NCBI GenBank assembly: GCA_023251555.1
Contig: JAHEYN010000008.1
Coordinates: 87,801-128,788, forward strand
Reading direction: 5' to 3'
Source: Bacteroidota bacterium
GTDB taxonomy: Bacteria; Bacteroidota; Bacteroidia; AKYH767-A; JAHEYN01
Length of the DNA stretch: 40,988 nt
The stretch's first letter is position 1. Each line of letters starts with the position of its first letter. Below the pieces are notes generated by a model, which made no database searches, was not told the DNA's origin, and was given only the letters and a program-made list of their open reading frames with translations. Below, piece by piece: positions 9,060 to 16,683 of this stretch. The position numbers and the translations under genes were made by a program.

Positions 9060-9782
9060 ATGCCGTCTGCACAAATGGAACATCCCGTAATTGAATTGAA
9101 AGCTATTTCAAGGATATACCGCATAGGCAATGTATCTATACCAGCCCTGCATTCCATATCCCTTAATATTCAGAAAAACGAGTATGTGGCACTGATGGGA
9201 CCTTCCGGGTCAGGTAAATCAACACTCATGAATATTATCGGGTGCCTTGACCCCCCCTCCTCAGGAGCATATCTCCTGAATGGAATACCTGTGGAAGAAA
9301 TGAACGATAATGAACTTGCAGAGATAAGAAACAAACAGATAGGATTTGTTTTCCAGACTTTTAACCTTTTACCTCGCTACACTGCCCTTGATAATGTAGC
9401 TTTGCCTCTCGTATATGCAGGATGGAATAAACAAAAACGCGAAGAAAAAGCAAAAGAAATGCTTATTCAGGTAGGCCTTGGAAACAGGATCTCCCATAAG
9501 CCTAATGAACTTTCAGGCGGACAAAAACAAAGGGTGGCTATTGCAAGAGCCGTAATCAATAACCCTTCCATGCTTCTTGCAGACGAGCCCACCGGGAACC
9601 TTGACTCTAAAACCTCCATCGAGATTATGGAACTTCTCGGAAAAATTCACCGGAAAGGGAATACCATCATACTGGTGACGCATGAAGAAGAAATTGCCAG
9701 GTACGCCCACAGGATTATTAGGCTTAAAGACGGCCTGGTAGACTCAGATACGATAAACACATCCGTTACAATCATTGACTGA
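9060..9782 (+). CDS. LolD/MacB-type ABC transporter ATPase
   Basis: A 240-residue ATPase with Walker [10 protein letters not shown] (47-55), Q-loop near Q99, signature L-S-G-G-Q-K-Q (151-157), Walker B L-L-A-D-E-P with the D-loop L-D-S (172-183) and H-loop histidine H208 in V-T-H-E-E-E. The closeness to lipoprotein-release (LolD), MacB and FtsE-like ATPases is clear from [10 protein letters not shown] and D-E-P-T-G-N-L-D. No permease gene is next to it, so the partner must be encoded elsewhere. Roles in lipoprotein release or MacB-type efflux are both possible. It sits 12 bases after the methyltransferase and 3 bases before the cobalamin adenosyltransferase. Confidence 0.9.
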   Translation: MPSAQMEHPVIELKAISRIYRIGNVSIPALHSISLNIQKNEYVALMGPSGSGKSTLMNIIGCLDPPSSGAYLLNGIPVEEMNDNELAEIRNKQIGFVFQTFNLLPRYTALDNVALPLVYAGWNKQKREEKAKEMLIQVGLGNRISHKPNELSGGQKQRVAIARAVINNPSMLLADEPTGNLDSKTSIEIMELLGKIHRKGNTIILVTHEEEIARYAHRIIRLKDGLVDSDTINTSVTIID

Positions 9783-9785
9783 ACC

Positions 9786-10337
9786 ATGATAAAAATATAT
9801 ACCAAAACAGGTGACAAAGGAACAACCGGCCTCATAGGAGGCACAAGGGTCGCCAAACACCATCTGCGGATTGAAGCTTATGGAACTATTGATGAACTGA
9901 ATTCATGGGTAGGACTGCTGAGAGATCAGAAAATTTCTGCTTCTGATAAAAAAATCCTCGTTTCTATACAAGACAGGCTCTTTACAATAGGATCGGCACT
10001 TGCTTCTGACCCGGAAAAATCCAAGATGAAAATTCCTGAAATCAAAGACCCGGACGTCACGCTGCTGGAAAAAGAAATAGATAAAATAAATAATGCCGTC
10101 CCGGAAATGCGCTCATTTATTCTTCCTGGCGGACACCCTTTTGTTTCATATTGTCATATAACCCGCTGTATATGCAGAAGGGCAGAACGAAGAGTGACGG
10201 CATTGTCTGATAAAAGTTTTGTCAACCCCATTATCATCATTTACCTTAACCGGCTTTCAGATTATCTTTTTATGTTTTCCAGGAAATTTTCTCATTCACA
10301 TAATATCCCTGAAATCCCCTGGACCCCCATAATGTAA
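9786..10337 (+). CDS. PduO-type ATP:cob(I)alamin adenosyltransferase
   Basis: A 183-residue protein of the PduO/MMAB family, which transfers the adenosyl group of ATP to cob(I)alamin to make adenosylcobalamin. The N-terminal ATP-binding motif Y-T-K-T-G-D-K-G-T-T-G-L is intact, as are G-T-I-D-E-L-N-S, the R-R-A-E-R helix and the late Y-L-N-R-L-S-D-Y-L motif. The helix before R-R-A-E-R reads H-P-F-V-S-Y-C-H-I-T-R-C-I-C instead of the commoner alanine-rich version, a modest divergence. It follows the ABC ATPase by three bases, so translation is probably coupled. A strong hairpin terminator lies 36 bases after the stop. The host enzyme using the cofactor (for example methylmalonyl-CoA mutase) is not in the window. 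Confidence 0.93.
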   Translation: MIKIYTKTGDKGTTGLIGGTRVAKHHLRIEAYGTIDELNSWVGLLRDQKISASDKKILVSIQDRLFTIGSALASDPEKSKMKIPEIKDPDVTLLEKEIDKINNAVPEMRSFILPGGHPFVSYCHITRCICRRAERRVTALSDKSFVNPIIIIYLNRLSDYLFMFSRKFSHSHNIPEIPWTPIM

Positions 10338-10373
10338 TTCTGATTTTTGTTATTTTTTACACTAAACTTATAC

Positions 10374-10404
10374 AATAAAACCCTTTACAGTAAAGGGTTT
10401 TATT
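10374..10404 (+). terminator. intrinsic terminator after the cobalamin adenosyltransferase gene
   Basis: A perfect 14-base inverted repeat, 10374-10387 paired with 10391-10404, with a three-base loop (CAG). The core is CCCTTTA/TAAAGGG flanked by A-rich and T-rich arms, so the right arm itself supplies the U tract. It ends the methyltransferase-ABC-PduO unit. Confidence 0.75.
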
Positions 10405-10432
10405 TAACTTAAAAATATTTTGCCGGAACCGT

Positions 10433-10462
10433 TTTCGTTTCCGAAATATTTTTATATTTTTG
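10433..10462 (+). promoter_or_regulatory. Bacteroidota-type promoter for the DUF2795 gene
   Basis: TATTTTTG at 10455-10462 is an exact match to the -7 consensus TAnnTTTG. A TTTC at 10433-10436 lies 18 bases upstream, one mismatch from the -33 TTTG. The predicted transcript would start near 10467, leaving about 48 bases of A-rich leader without a Shine-Dalgarno sequence before the ATG at 10515. Confidence 0.5.
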
Positions 10463-10514
10463 CACGCCTTCAAAAACATCCTCAACCAAAAACTGAGCTC
10501 AAAAATTTAAAAAT

Positions 10515-10736
10515 ATGTACTGGACTCTCGAATTAGCTTCCCATCTGGAAGATGCCCCGTGGCCAGCCACAAAAGATGAACTCATTGATTATGCTATCAG
10601 GTCCGGAGCCCCCATGGAAGTAATAGAAAACCTGCAGGAACTCGAAAATGAGGGAGAACCCTATGAAAGCATCGAAGAAATATGGCCAGATTACCCTACA
10701 AAAGAAGATTTCTTCTTTAATGAGGATGAATATTAA
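10515..10736 (+). CDS. DUF2795 small acidic protein
   Basis: A 73-residue acidic protein starting M-Y-W-T-L-E-L-A-S-H-L-E-D-A-P-W-P-A-T-K and ending in D/E/F/Y-rich sequence. The pattern L-A-S-x-L-x-D-A-P-W-P-A-T-K-D-E-L-I-D is, from memory, that of the DUF2795 proteins found very widely in Bacteroidota; its function is unknown. In other phyla DUF2795 domains are short helical units, and DNA or RNA interaction has been suggested but is not shown here. It is a single-gene unit: its own promoter-like element lies upstream and a terminator follows 22 bases after the stop. The high conservation I remember for this family suggests a core role. Confidence 0.85.
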   Translation: MYWTLELASHLEDAPWPATKDELIDYAIRSGAPMEVIENLQELENEGEPYESIEEIWPDYPTKEDFFFNEDEY

Positions 10737-10758
10737 ATTTATCAGAAAGCCCATAAAA

Positions 10759-10787
10759 AAAGCTCCGTGAAATCTTCCCGGAGCTTT
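10759..10787. terminator. bidirectional intrinsic terminator between DUF2795 gene and gldN
   Basis: AAAGCTCCG at 10759-10767 pairs with CGGAGCTTT at 10779-10787 around an 11-base loop. An A run precedes it (10755-10760) and a T-rich run follows (10785-10794), so it works in both directions. It separates the convergent DUF2795 and gldN genes. Confidence 0.82.
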
Positions 10788-10809
10788 CTTTTTTCATAAC
10801 AAAACTTGT

Positions 10810-11658
10810 TTAAAATTCCCAGACATCATGTTCAAGAGTAACAATATCGTCTTTTATTCTCTGGGCTTCAAGCAAAGCATCCAGCGGGTTTGTTTTATAA
10901 CTCGCGATTGTTCTGTCGTAAACGTTTGACTGCTTAACTATATAGCTGCTGAACATACGCTTAAAGAAAATATCGTCAAATGTCCTTCTTTCCGCATCAT
11001 TGAACCTGTTAAAGACTTCAGCATTGACAAATATCTTCCTCGCCTCCGGAAAATAAACCCAGTAAAGCGCATCCGGCCCGACAAACTCGCCCGTTTCCTC
11101 ACTGAACTTCTTGATAACGGGAGCAATGCCTATAATCCGAACGTCCATAACAGATCTCTGTTTGTCAAAGAACCAGTCCTCTTTTAACTTAAATTGGTAC
11201 ACGTTATCTCTTTTCAGAGCCTCAGTAACAACTTTCTTAGACCACTCAAGAGTAGTAGGATCCTGCACGTCCAGGGTATCGGTTCTCGCACCAATAGCTG
11301 CTACCTCTGCCTGGGTGAGCGGAAATGTAAACTCATCGTCACCCGCATGCTGTTCACTCTTGTATGCTGTTAATGTTCCTTCCAAGGCGGCATCATGAAT
11401 AACGTCCATAAGATTGCGCCTGTCCTTAATCGTTTTACTCGCAGGGAATTTAAATGGAAGATTAAGTTTTTCGTTCAGGTCAATAACTCTCCATATTCTG
11501 GAACTCCACATTACGTCTGCTTCACGGAGATGGCAGTATGGAATGACTTTCCTTGTCGGAACATGCTCCTTTACATATACTCCATCCAACACATTCTGTG
11601 CAAGTGCCAGTGAAGCACCTGAACAAAATACCAGGGCAATTACTAACTGTTTCTTCAT
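10810..11658 (-). CDS. gldN: GldN/PorN, periplasmic T9SS ring protein
   Basis: A 282-residue secreted protein with a signal peptide (cleavage after A-L-A, residues 18-20). The mature N-terminus, with V-L-D-G-V-Y-V-K-E-H-V-P-T-R-K-V-I-P-Y, and the following D-V-M-W-S-S-R-I-W-R-V-I-D-L-N-E-K-L-N motif are typical of GldN/PorN. In the type IX secretion system PorN and the lipoprotein PorK form large rings beneath the outer membrane, linked to the PorL/PorM motor. It is the last gene of gldKLMN, 19 bases after gldM. Its start has an unusually strong Shine-Dalgarno sequence for this phylum. A terminator lies just downstream. Confidence 0.95.
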   Translation of the reverse strand: MKKQLVIALVFCSGASLALAQNVLDGVYVKEHVPTRKVIPYCHLREADVMWSSRIWRVIDLNEKLNLPFKFPASKTIKDRRNLMDVIHDAALEGTLTAYKSEQHAGDDEFTFPLTQAEVAAIGARTDTLDVQDPTTLEWSKKVVTEALKRDNVYQFKLKEDWFFDKQRSVMDVRIIGIAPVIKKFSEETGEFVGPDALYWVYFPEARKIFVNAEVFNRFNDAERRTFDDIFFKRMFSSYIVKQSNVYDRTIASYKTNPLDALLEAQRIKDDIVTLEHDVWEF

Positions 11659-11666
11659 GACTCAGT

Positions 11667-11676
11667 CCTCCTCCTT
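11667..11676 (-). promoter_or_regulatory. strong Shine-Dalgarno sequence of gldN
   Basis: On the minus strand AAGGAGGAGG ends eight bases before the gldN ATG, containing two overlapping GGAGG cores (the nearer at 11671-11667). Bacteroidota genes rarely use such sites, because the 16S rRNA tail is held by ribosomal proteins. The other starts checked here are A/T-rich, so this site stands out and fixes the start at 11658. Confidence 0.8.
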
Positions 11677-11677
11677 T

Positions 11678-13294
11678 TTAGTTTATAACGAAACTTACCG
11701 GGCTCAATGTTCTTGTGTCTCCCCCGGGACCAATTGCTTTTATGTTCTCAAAATAAACCTTATCAGCAAGCCTTAATTTTCCAAACATCCCAAGCATTTC
11801 AGAAGAAAAACTATTACTCCTTGAGCTGCTGAACATTGGTTCCCGCCCTTTGCCGGCAATGGTCATGTCAAAGGAAATAACTTTGAAATTTACTCCTTCA
11901 AATTCAAAATTTTCCATCTCGGCAACGATCCCAACCTGGGCACTTAAAATAGCTTTCCCGATCGGTCCGCCTTTCTTGGTCGCAATCTTAGCAACAGGGT
12001 TGGGAAGTTTCTTGACACGGAATTTAAACTGTCCCATATTTTGTTTCTTCCCCGGCTCAGTTTCTGCGGAAACACTGATCGTTGCATCCCCTTCCGTCAT
12101 TACATTGGCAGTATATTTACCACGGCTGCCGCTAAGTGAACCTGATGAAATAGAAGGAAATATTTTTTCTGCTGCAAACCCGGAAACAGAAACAGAAATA
12201 GGATTGGGAATCCCTATATAAAGCACGTTCATTTTCTCAGGAGAAACTACTGCACTTGGCTTTGCAGAAAGATATTCGGCTTTAAAAGGATATGATTTTA
12301 CTGTTCCATCAGGACTTTTAACATTAATCAGACCTCCCCATTTCTGAGGGCCTTCCGTTGTTGGTTTTACGATATATTTACCGACACCCCGTTCGACAGT
12401 AATTGAATCTGCTTTGCCTATCATTTCATGTTTAACAGAATCCACCTGCCCTATCAGTATCTGGGGATTCTGTGTAGTGCTGAATGCCGCAACAAAAACA
12501 TCTGCCTCATACTCCTGCCCTATAACCACATAGCTGCTCTTGGGAATCACCTTTGCAGCAAGTGTATCAAACTTAAAGTCACGTGCACTTATTTGCGAAT
12601 ACAGGAAGTTGATAGCATCAGCTTCGGCATTCCTGACATCACTCTGAAGTTTTGAAAGATTCGTAATAACCGGTGCCAATGGGAAATGGCCAAAGAAATG
12701 GGTTTCCCAGGTATATTTGATTCCTTCCTTATCCAGTGCAGGATCCTTGGTCTCAAGGCCAAGATTGATCTTAGCCGGGATATGCGTTTTCTGCTCTACT
12801 TCTTTTAAAATAGCTCCTATTTTTGATTTATATTCATTAATCTTGTTCTTAAGTTCCCGGGCTTTCCCGCTGGAACCATCAGAACTGCTGCCAATCATTA
12901 TCTCAGCAGGTATGTTGTTTTCATCTTTTGATTCAACATACTCAAGTGTAATGGTATCCTGTTTCTGCTTGGAAAGATTATCCGCCCTGCCCATAATTTC
13001 CTTTTTCAAATCTTCGATGTATTTCTCCATTTCATCAGAGAGCCTCTTTATGGTCAGCGCTTTTACCCTGTAATCTCTCACTTTTCCGGGATTTTGCTTC
13101 TCCTGGAACTCAAAATCCGAATAGGTTTGCTTATTCTTCTTGTTAAGATTTTCAGTAGTAACTTCCAGGCCTTCATTAATAAGAACAAACGCAAGAACTA
13201 TCTCTTTTGAAATATTCAAAGCCAGCAGCGCAGTAAGCACGAGGTACATCATACCGATCATCTTCTGCCGTGGTGATAAATTATTACCTGCCAT
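11678..13294 (-). CDS. gldM: GldM/PorM, T9SS motor shaft protein
   Basis: A 538-residue inner-membrane protein: short cytoplasmic N-terminus (M-A-G-N-N-L-S-P-R-Q-K), one transmembrane helix (about 13-36), a helical region (about 40-215), then beta domains to the C-terminus. GldM is the stator/shaft subunit that spans the periplasm as a dimer and, with GldL, forms the proton-driven motor of T9SS and gliding. R9 lies at the position of the conserved arginine reported to pair with the membrane glutamate of GldL in Flavobacterium. The length is close to known GldM proteins (about 510-520). It lies 51 bases after gldL and 19 before gldN. Confidence 0.96.
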   Translation of the reverse strand: MAGNNLSPRQKMIGMMYLVLTALLALNISKEIVLAFVLINEGLEVTTENLNKKNKQTYSDFEFQEKQNPGKVRDYRVKALTIKRLSDEMEKYIEDLKKEIMGRADNLSKQKQDTITLEYVESKDENNIPAEIMIGSSSDGSSGKARELKNKINEYKSKIGAILKEVEQKTHIPAKINLGLETKDPALDKEGIKYTWETHFFGHFPLAPVITNLSKLQSDVRNAEADAINFLYSQISARDFKFDTLAAKVIPKSSYVVIGQEYEADVFVAAFSTTQNPQILIGQVDSVKHEMIGKADSITVERGVGKYIVKPTTEGPQKWGGLINVKSPDGTVKSYPFKAEYLSAKPSAVVSPEKMNVLYIGIPNPISVSVSGFAAEKIFPSISSGSLSGSRGKYTANVMTEGDATISVSAETEPGKKQNMGQFKFRVKKLPNPVAKIATKKGGPIGKAILSAQVGIVAEMENFEFEGVNFKVISFDMTIAGKGREPMFSSSRSNSFSSEMLGMFGKLRLADKVYFENIKAIGPGGDTRTLSPVSFVIN

Positions 13295-13345
13295 ATAATT
13301 TTAGTCTTTAACCTTTTAAAAATAACAACTCATGCACTGCTGTAA

Positions 13346-14167
13346 TCAACGGTTCATGTTCATTGCAGAAAGCATATTGCCATAAATAGTATTTAAGGCA
13401 GCCAGGTTTTTCGCAAGCGAAGAGATCTGGTCTTTATACTTCTTGGTGTCTTCCATAGAAGCGTTAAGGTTCCCCATCATTTCATTAATACCTTCATACA
13501 ATTTAGCAGTGGATTTCAACTGCGTATTGGCATCCTGCAGCTGCAACTCATAAACAGCATTTAATGCAGACAGGTTTTTAGAAGCAGAAGTCATCTGGTC
13601 ATTATAATTCTGGGCAGACGATTTCATCTGCTCATTGGAACTCTTAATATCTTCACTCAAAGAAGAAAGGTCACTCATAGAGCGGGATGCTTTCTGGTAT
13701 GAATGAGAGAGTTCGCTCACGGATTCAGTTGCGCTTTTAACGCTGCTTACATACTCATTAGTGGCAACGGATGCATTTGATAAATCAGCGAGTTTAGAGG
13801 TGGTTTCCCCCAGGCTCTTTAAGCCTTTTCCAACACTATCCAAAAGTTCGGGACCAATTTTTGCCTCTTCAAGCATTTTATCTAACTCCTCCACAGGGGT
13901 GCCCCTTTTCTCCCCTTCTTCTCCGGGAAGTCCTGCCAGCTCAGGATATACAAGAGACCAATCCACCTCTTCGTGAATAGGTTCAAACGCTGAGAAGAAG
14001 AATATGACAGCTTCCGTTCCCAACCCTACCGTGAGCATGACACCAGCCCCGGGCCAGTGTTGAATTTTAAACAAAGCACCAACAATTACAACTGAAGCTC
14101 CCCAGCCATAAAGTTTGGCCATAAATTTTTTCCATTGCTTACTGGATGTCAATTCTTCTAAATTCAT
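13346..14167 (-). CDS. gldL: GldL/PorL, T9SS motor membrane protein
   Basis: A 273-residue protein with two transmembrane helices near the N-terminus (about 19-35 and 42-62) joined by a short loop containing K-I-Q-H-W-P-G-A-G, which is diagnostic for GldL/PorL. E52 in the second helix matches the conserved membrane glutamate implicated in proton coupling. The rest (about 85-273) is cytoplasmic, S/A/N/K-rich and predicted to be a coiled coil, with two near-repeats of S-L-A/S-K-N-L-A/S-A-L-N-x-V/I-Y. GldL forms a ring around the GldM dimer and powers secretion. Gaps to gldK (63 bases) and gldM (51) are short, consistent with an operon. Confidence 0.96.
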   Translation of the reverse strand: MNLEELTSSKQWKKFMAKLYGWGASVVIVGALFKIQHWPGAGVMLTVGLGTEAVIFFFSAFEPIHEEVDWSLVYPELAGLPGEEGEKRGTPVEELDKMLEEAKIGPELLDSVGKGLKSLGETTSKLADLSNASVATNEYVSSVKSATESVSELSHSYQKASRSMSDLSSLSEDIKSSNEQMKSSAQNYNDQMTSASKNLSALNAVYELQLQDANTQLKSTAKLYEGINEMMGNLNASMEDTKKYKDQISSLAKNLAALNTIYGNMLSAMNMNR

Positions 14168-14230
14168 AATTTACGTGGTTTTTAGTGTTAAAGAATAATT
14201 ATTTTGATTGATAGAGAAATTACGAGGTTG

Positions 14231-15499
14231 TCAATAGTCTGCTTTGTCCCTTCCAAGGAAACTCATTACACAACGGAATCCAATGTAACATTTAGCAGTA
14301 TCCTGGTACTCGTATGCACGGGTTCCTGTTTGTAAATAATGAGCGATGTCCTTCCAGGATCCGCCACGGATAGTCTTTCTTTTAAGGGAAGGCGGATCAT
14401 TCTCTTTGGCGTCATAAACATAGTCCGGGTTCAGGTCATGGGTAAAATTATATGCTGCCTCATCGTAGGCATTGGAAGTCCATTCGGCAACATTCCCCGC
14501 CATGCAATACAATCCATAGTCATTGGGCCAGTATGAAGTAGCTTTAACTGTATAGAAACCTCCATCATCCATATAGTTACCTCTGAGAGGTTTAAAGTTC
14601 CCGAGAAAACAGCCCCGGCTGTTACGAATATACGGACCTCCCCACGGGAAAGGGGAAAGCTGCTGACCACCCCTGGCTGCATACTCCCACTCGGATTCAT
14701 ACGGCAGGCGAAAGTCCTGAACATACGTTTCTCCTCCATCAGCAAGATATTCGTTCATGAGTTCCGATCTCCATACGCAAAATGCTCTGGCCTGCCTCCA
14801 CGTAATACCCACAACAGGATAATCATCATATGCAGGATGCCAGAAGTACATATTGGTCATGGGATCGTTGAAAGAATATGTAAAATCATGTATCCATGCG
14901 AGAGTATCGGGATAAGTATTAATGGTATCACTCTTAATAAATACAGACCTGTCTTTCATTCCCTGCTCCCTGTTGGATTTTTTTGCAGCTTCTTTAAGAT
15001 CAATCCAGTAGTACAGGAAATTCATTTTCCTGGAATCAATTTCTTTTCTCTTATAATACCGCTCTGTTTCAGGAATAAATAACTCAGCGAGGGTTTCCAC
15101 GTTAGCCTCATCATCCCATTTTATTTTGGTACTCCAGTTAATCCTCTCATCGTATTCCCCCTCACTTTCAAGGTGATCGCCACCCAACAGCCTGTGGGCA
15201 AGAGAGTCCCGCACCCAGTAAACAAACTGACGGTATTCATTATTTGTAATCTCAGTATCATCCATATAAAAAGCATGTATGGATACGGATTTACCCTGTG
15301 CAACAACAGCATAAGGTGCATCCTGGTCGCTTGGGCCCTGTACCATATAGCCGGAAGGAATGTAAACCATCCCATAAGGATCTGCCTGGAACCATTTCTC
15401 CCTGCCCTGAACACCAACAAGCTGTCCTTTATTGCCACCCCCGCAGCCACCAAGAGCAAGGAGCATCAACAGAAAGGAATAACCCAATAGCTTTTTCAT
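14231..15499 (-). CDS. gldK: GldK/PorK, T9SS outer-membrane lipoprotein
   Basis: From the start chosen here the protein has 422 residues and begins M-K-K with a lipoprotein signal peptide; the lipobox is L-G-G-C with C19 as the lipidated residue. The open frame extends upstream to 15604, but that start would put 35 extra residues before the signal, and a Shine-Dalgarno site precedes 15499. The body is a formylglycine-generating-enzyme (FGE/SUMF1) fold, with C-terminal motifs A-G-N-V-A-E-W, I-R-G-G-S-W and I-G-F-R-C-V. In GldK/PorK this fold is structural: with GldN it makes the periplasmic ring. It is 148 bases after the porP-like gene. Confidence 0.95.
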   Translation of the reverse strand: MKKLLGYSFLLMLLALGGCGGGNKGQLVGVQGREKWFQADPYGMVYIPSGYMVQGPSDQDAPYAVVAQGKSVSIHAFYMDDTEITNNEYRQFVYWVRDSLAHRLLGGDHLESEGEYDERINWSTKIKWDDEANVETLAELFIPETERYYKRKEIDSRKMNFLYYWIDLKEAAKKSNREQGMKDRSVFIKSDTINTYPDTLAWIHDFTYSFNDPMTNMYFWHPAYDDYPVVGITWRQARAFCVWRSELMNEYLADGGETYVQDFRLPYESEWEYAARGGQQLSPFPWGGPYIRNSRGCFLGNFKPLRGNYMDDGGFYTVKATSYWPNDYGLYCMAGNVAEWTSNAYDEAAYNFTHDLNPDYVYDAKENDPPSLKRKTIRGGSWKDIAHYLQTGTRAYEYQDTAKCYIGFRCVMSFLGRDKADY

Positions 15500-15502
15500 A
15501 TT

Positions 15503-15509
15503 ACCTCCC
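15503..15509 (-). promoter_or_regulatory. strong Shine-Dalgarno sequence of gldK
   Basis: The minus strand reads GGGAGGT, with GGAGG ending four bases before the ATG at 15499. It complements the standard 16S anti-Shine-Dalgarno tail and decides the gldK start over the upstream ATG at 15604. Confidence 0.8.
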
Positions 15510-15547
15510 TTATTATTGATATTTGATTTACAATAAAACTTTAAACC

Positions 15548-15570
15548 AAAAAAACAGATCCCTTTATCTG
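15548..15570 (-). terminator. weak hairpin with U tract between porP-like gene and gldK
   Basis: On the minus strand CAGAT (15570-15566 complement) and ATCTG (15559-15555 complement) form a five-base stem with a six-base loop, followed by a run of seven T. It is a weak intrinsic terminator or attenuator that could reduce read-through from the porP-like gene into gldK. The stem is short, so this may be chance. Confidence 0.28.
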
Positions 15571-15647
15571 CAATTCCCATTCCCAACTGTTTATTAAATA
15601 ACATAAACGTACCCTGGTTTATTATTGTTACAAGAATTAATAAATGA

Positions 15648-16559
15648 TTACAGGAACCGCACGTTCATATTTCGCGGAAGTGGTTTGGCTGAAGTTGTCT
15701 TAAAGCAGTAGCCGAGCATGATTTCGTGTGTTCCGCTGCTGTATCCTCTTATTGCAGAGGTTGTAATGTCGTATGAGTAACCGAACTTGAAATTACCGGA
15801 ATTAGCTCCTACCATAGCAACAATAGCATCAGTGAATCGATATGAAAGGCCACCCCAGAACCTGTTATCATATAAAAGATTGCAATTTATATCAAAAATG
15901 GTAGCCGAAGCGTCGGATTTTATCCATGCGGAAGGCATTATTGCGAGAGAAGACGTGATATCTTTTTTATACCCGCCGATAATATAATAATGCCTTGCCA
16001 TTTTATAATTTATAGAACCGTATTTCAGATCACCTTCTGCAAGATGAGAGGCAGACAATCCAAAATATAAATCCGTTGTATTATAATAGGCTCCGAAAGT
16101 AAAATCAGGAGCAGTAGCGCTTACCGCAGCAGGTATAGATTTATCATTTGCAACGGGGTCAGTTGCCACCCAATTACCATTGATTGACTTTTGTAATATA
16201 CCTGCATCTATTCCGAGACCAAGCTTACCGGGGCCGAGGTCTGTACGGTAAGCATAGGCAATTCTTGCACCCAGGGATTTTTCGAATCCAAGCTGATCGT
16301 ATCCTATGGTAACACCAAAACCACCATGAGCAGCAATAACCGGCCCTTCCACCGAAATCAAGCCGGTTTTGGGAGCACCCTCAAAGCCAACCCATTGATT
16401 TCTGCCCAGCAGGGTGATGCAAGTAGCATCGTTAGACCCGGCATAAGCAGGATTAACAGAAAGGCGGTTGTACATGTTCTGACTGAACTGGGCATCCTGC
16501 TGTGCATGGAGGGCACAACCAAAACCCAGAAGTACAGACAATAAGTAATAATTTTTCAT
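15648..16559 (-). CDS. porP: PorP/SprF-family T9SS outer-membrane protein
   Basis: A 303-residue protein from the start chosen here (M-K-N-Y-Y), which gives a clean signal peptide with cleavage after H-A near residue 19; an upstream in-frame ATG at 16613 would add 18 residues ahead of the signal. The mature start Q-D-A-Q-F-S-Q-N-M-Y-N-R-L-S-V-N-P-A-Y-A-G-S is the hallmark of the PorP/SprF family, and the rest is a run of amphipathic beta strands as in a 14-strand barrel. These proteins sit in the outer membrane with the T9SS. SprF-type members help secrete or attach cargo with type B C-terminal domains. The order porP-porK-porL-porM-porN matches Porphyromonas gingivalis. Confidence 0.93.
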   Translation of the reverse strand: MKNYYLLSVLLGFGCALHAQQDAQFSQNMYNRLSVNPAYAGSNDATCITLLGRNQWVGFEGAPKTGLISVEGPVIAAHGGFGVTIGYDQLGFEKSLGARIAYAYRTDLGPGKLGLGIDAGILQKSINGNWVATDPVANDKSIPAAVSATAPDFTFGAYYNTTDLYFGLSASHLAEGDLKYGSINYKMARHYYIIGGYKKDITSSLAIMPSAWIKSDASATIFDINCNLLYDNRFWGGLSYRFTDAIVAMVGANSGNFKFGYSYDITTSAIRGYSSGTHEIMLGYCFKTTSAKPLPRNMNVRFL

Positions 16560-16683
16560 TTTTATCTTCTTCCTAAATAATATAGTTTGCAAGACGAAGC
16601 GTAAAATAAACAAGAATTTTCCTCATATACAAATTTTGTCTTTTTAGCTTTATATTCAAGTTTTTGAGAGCGTCCGAATACTT

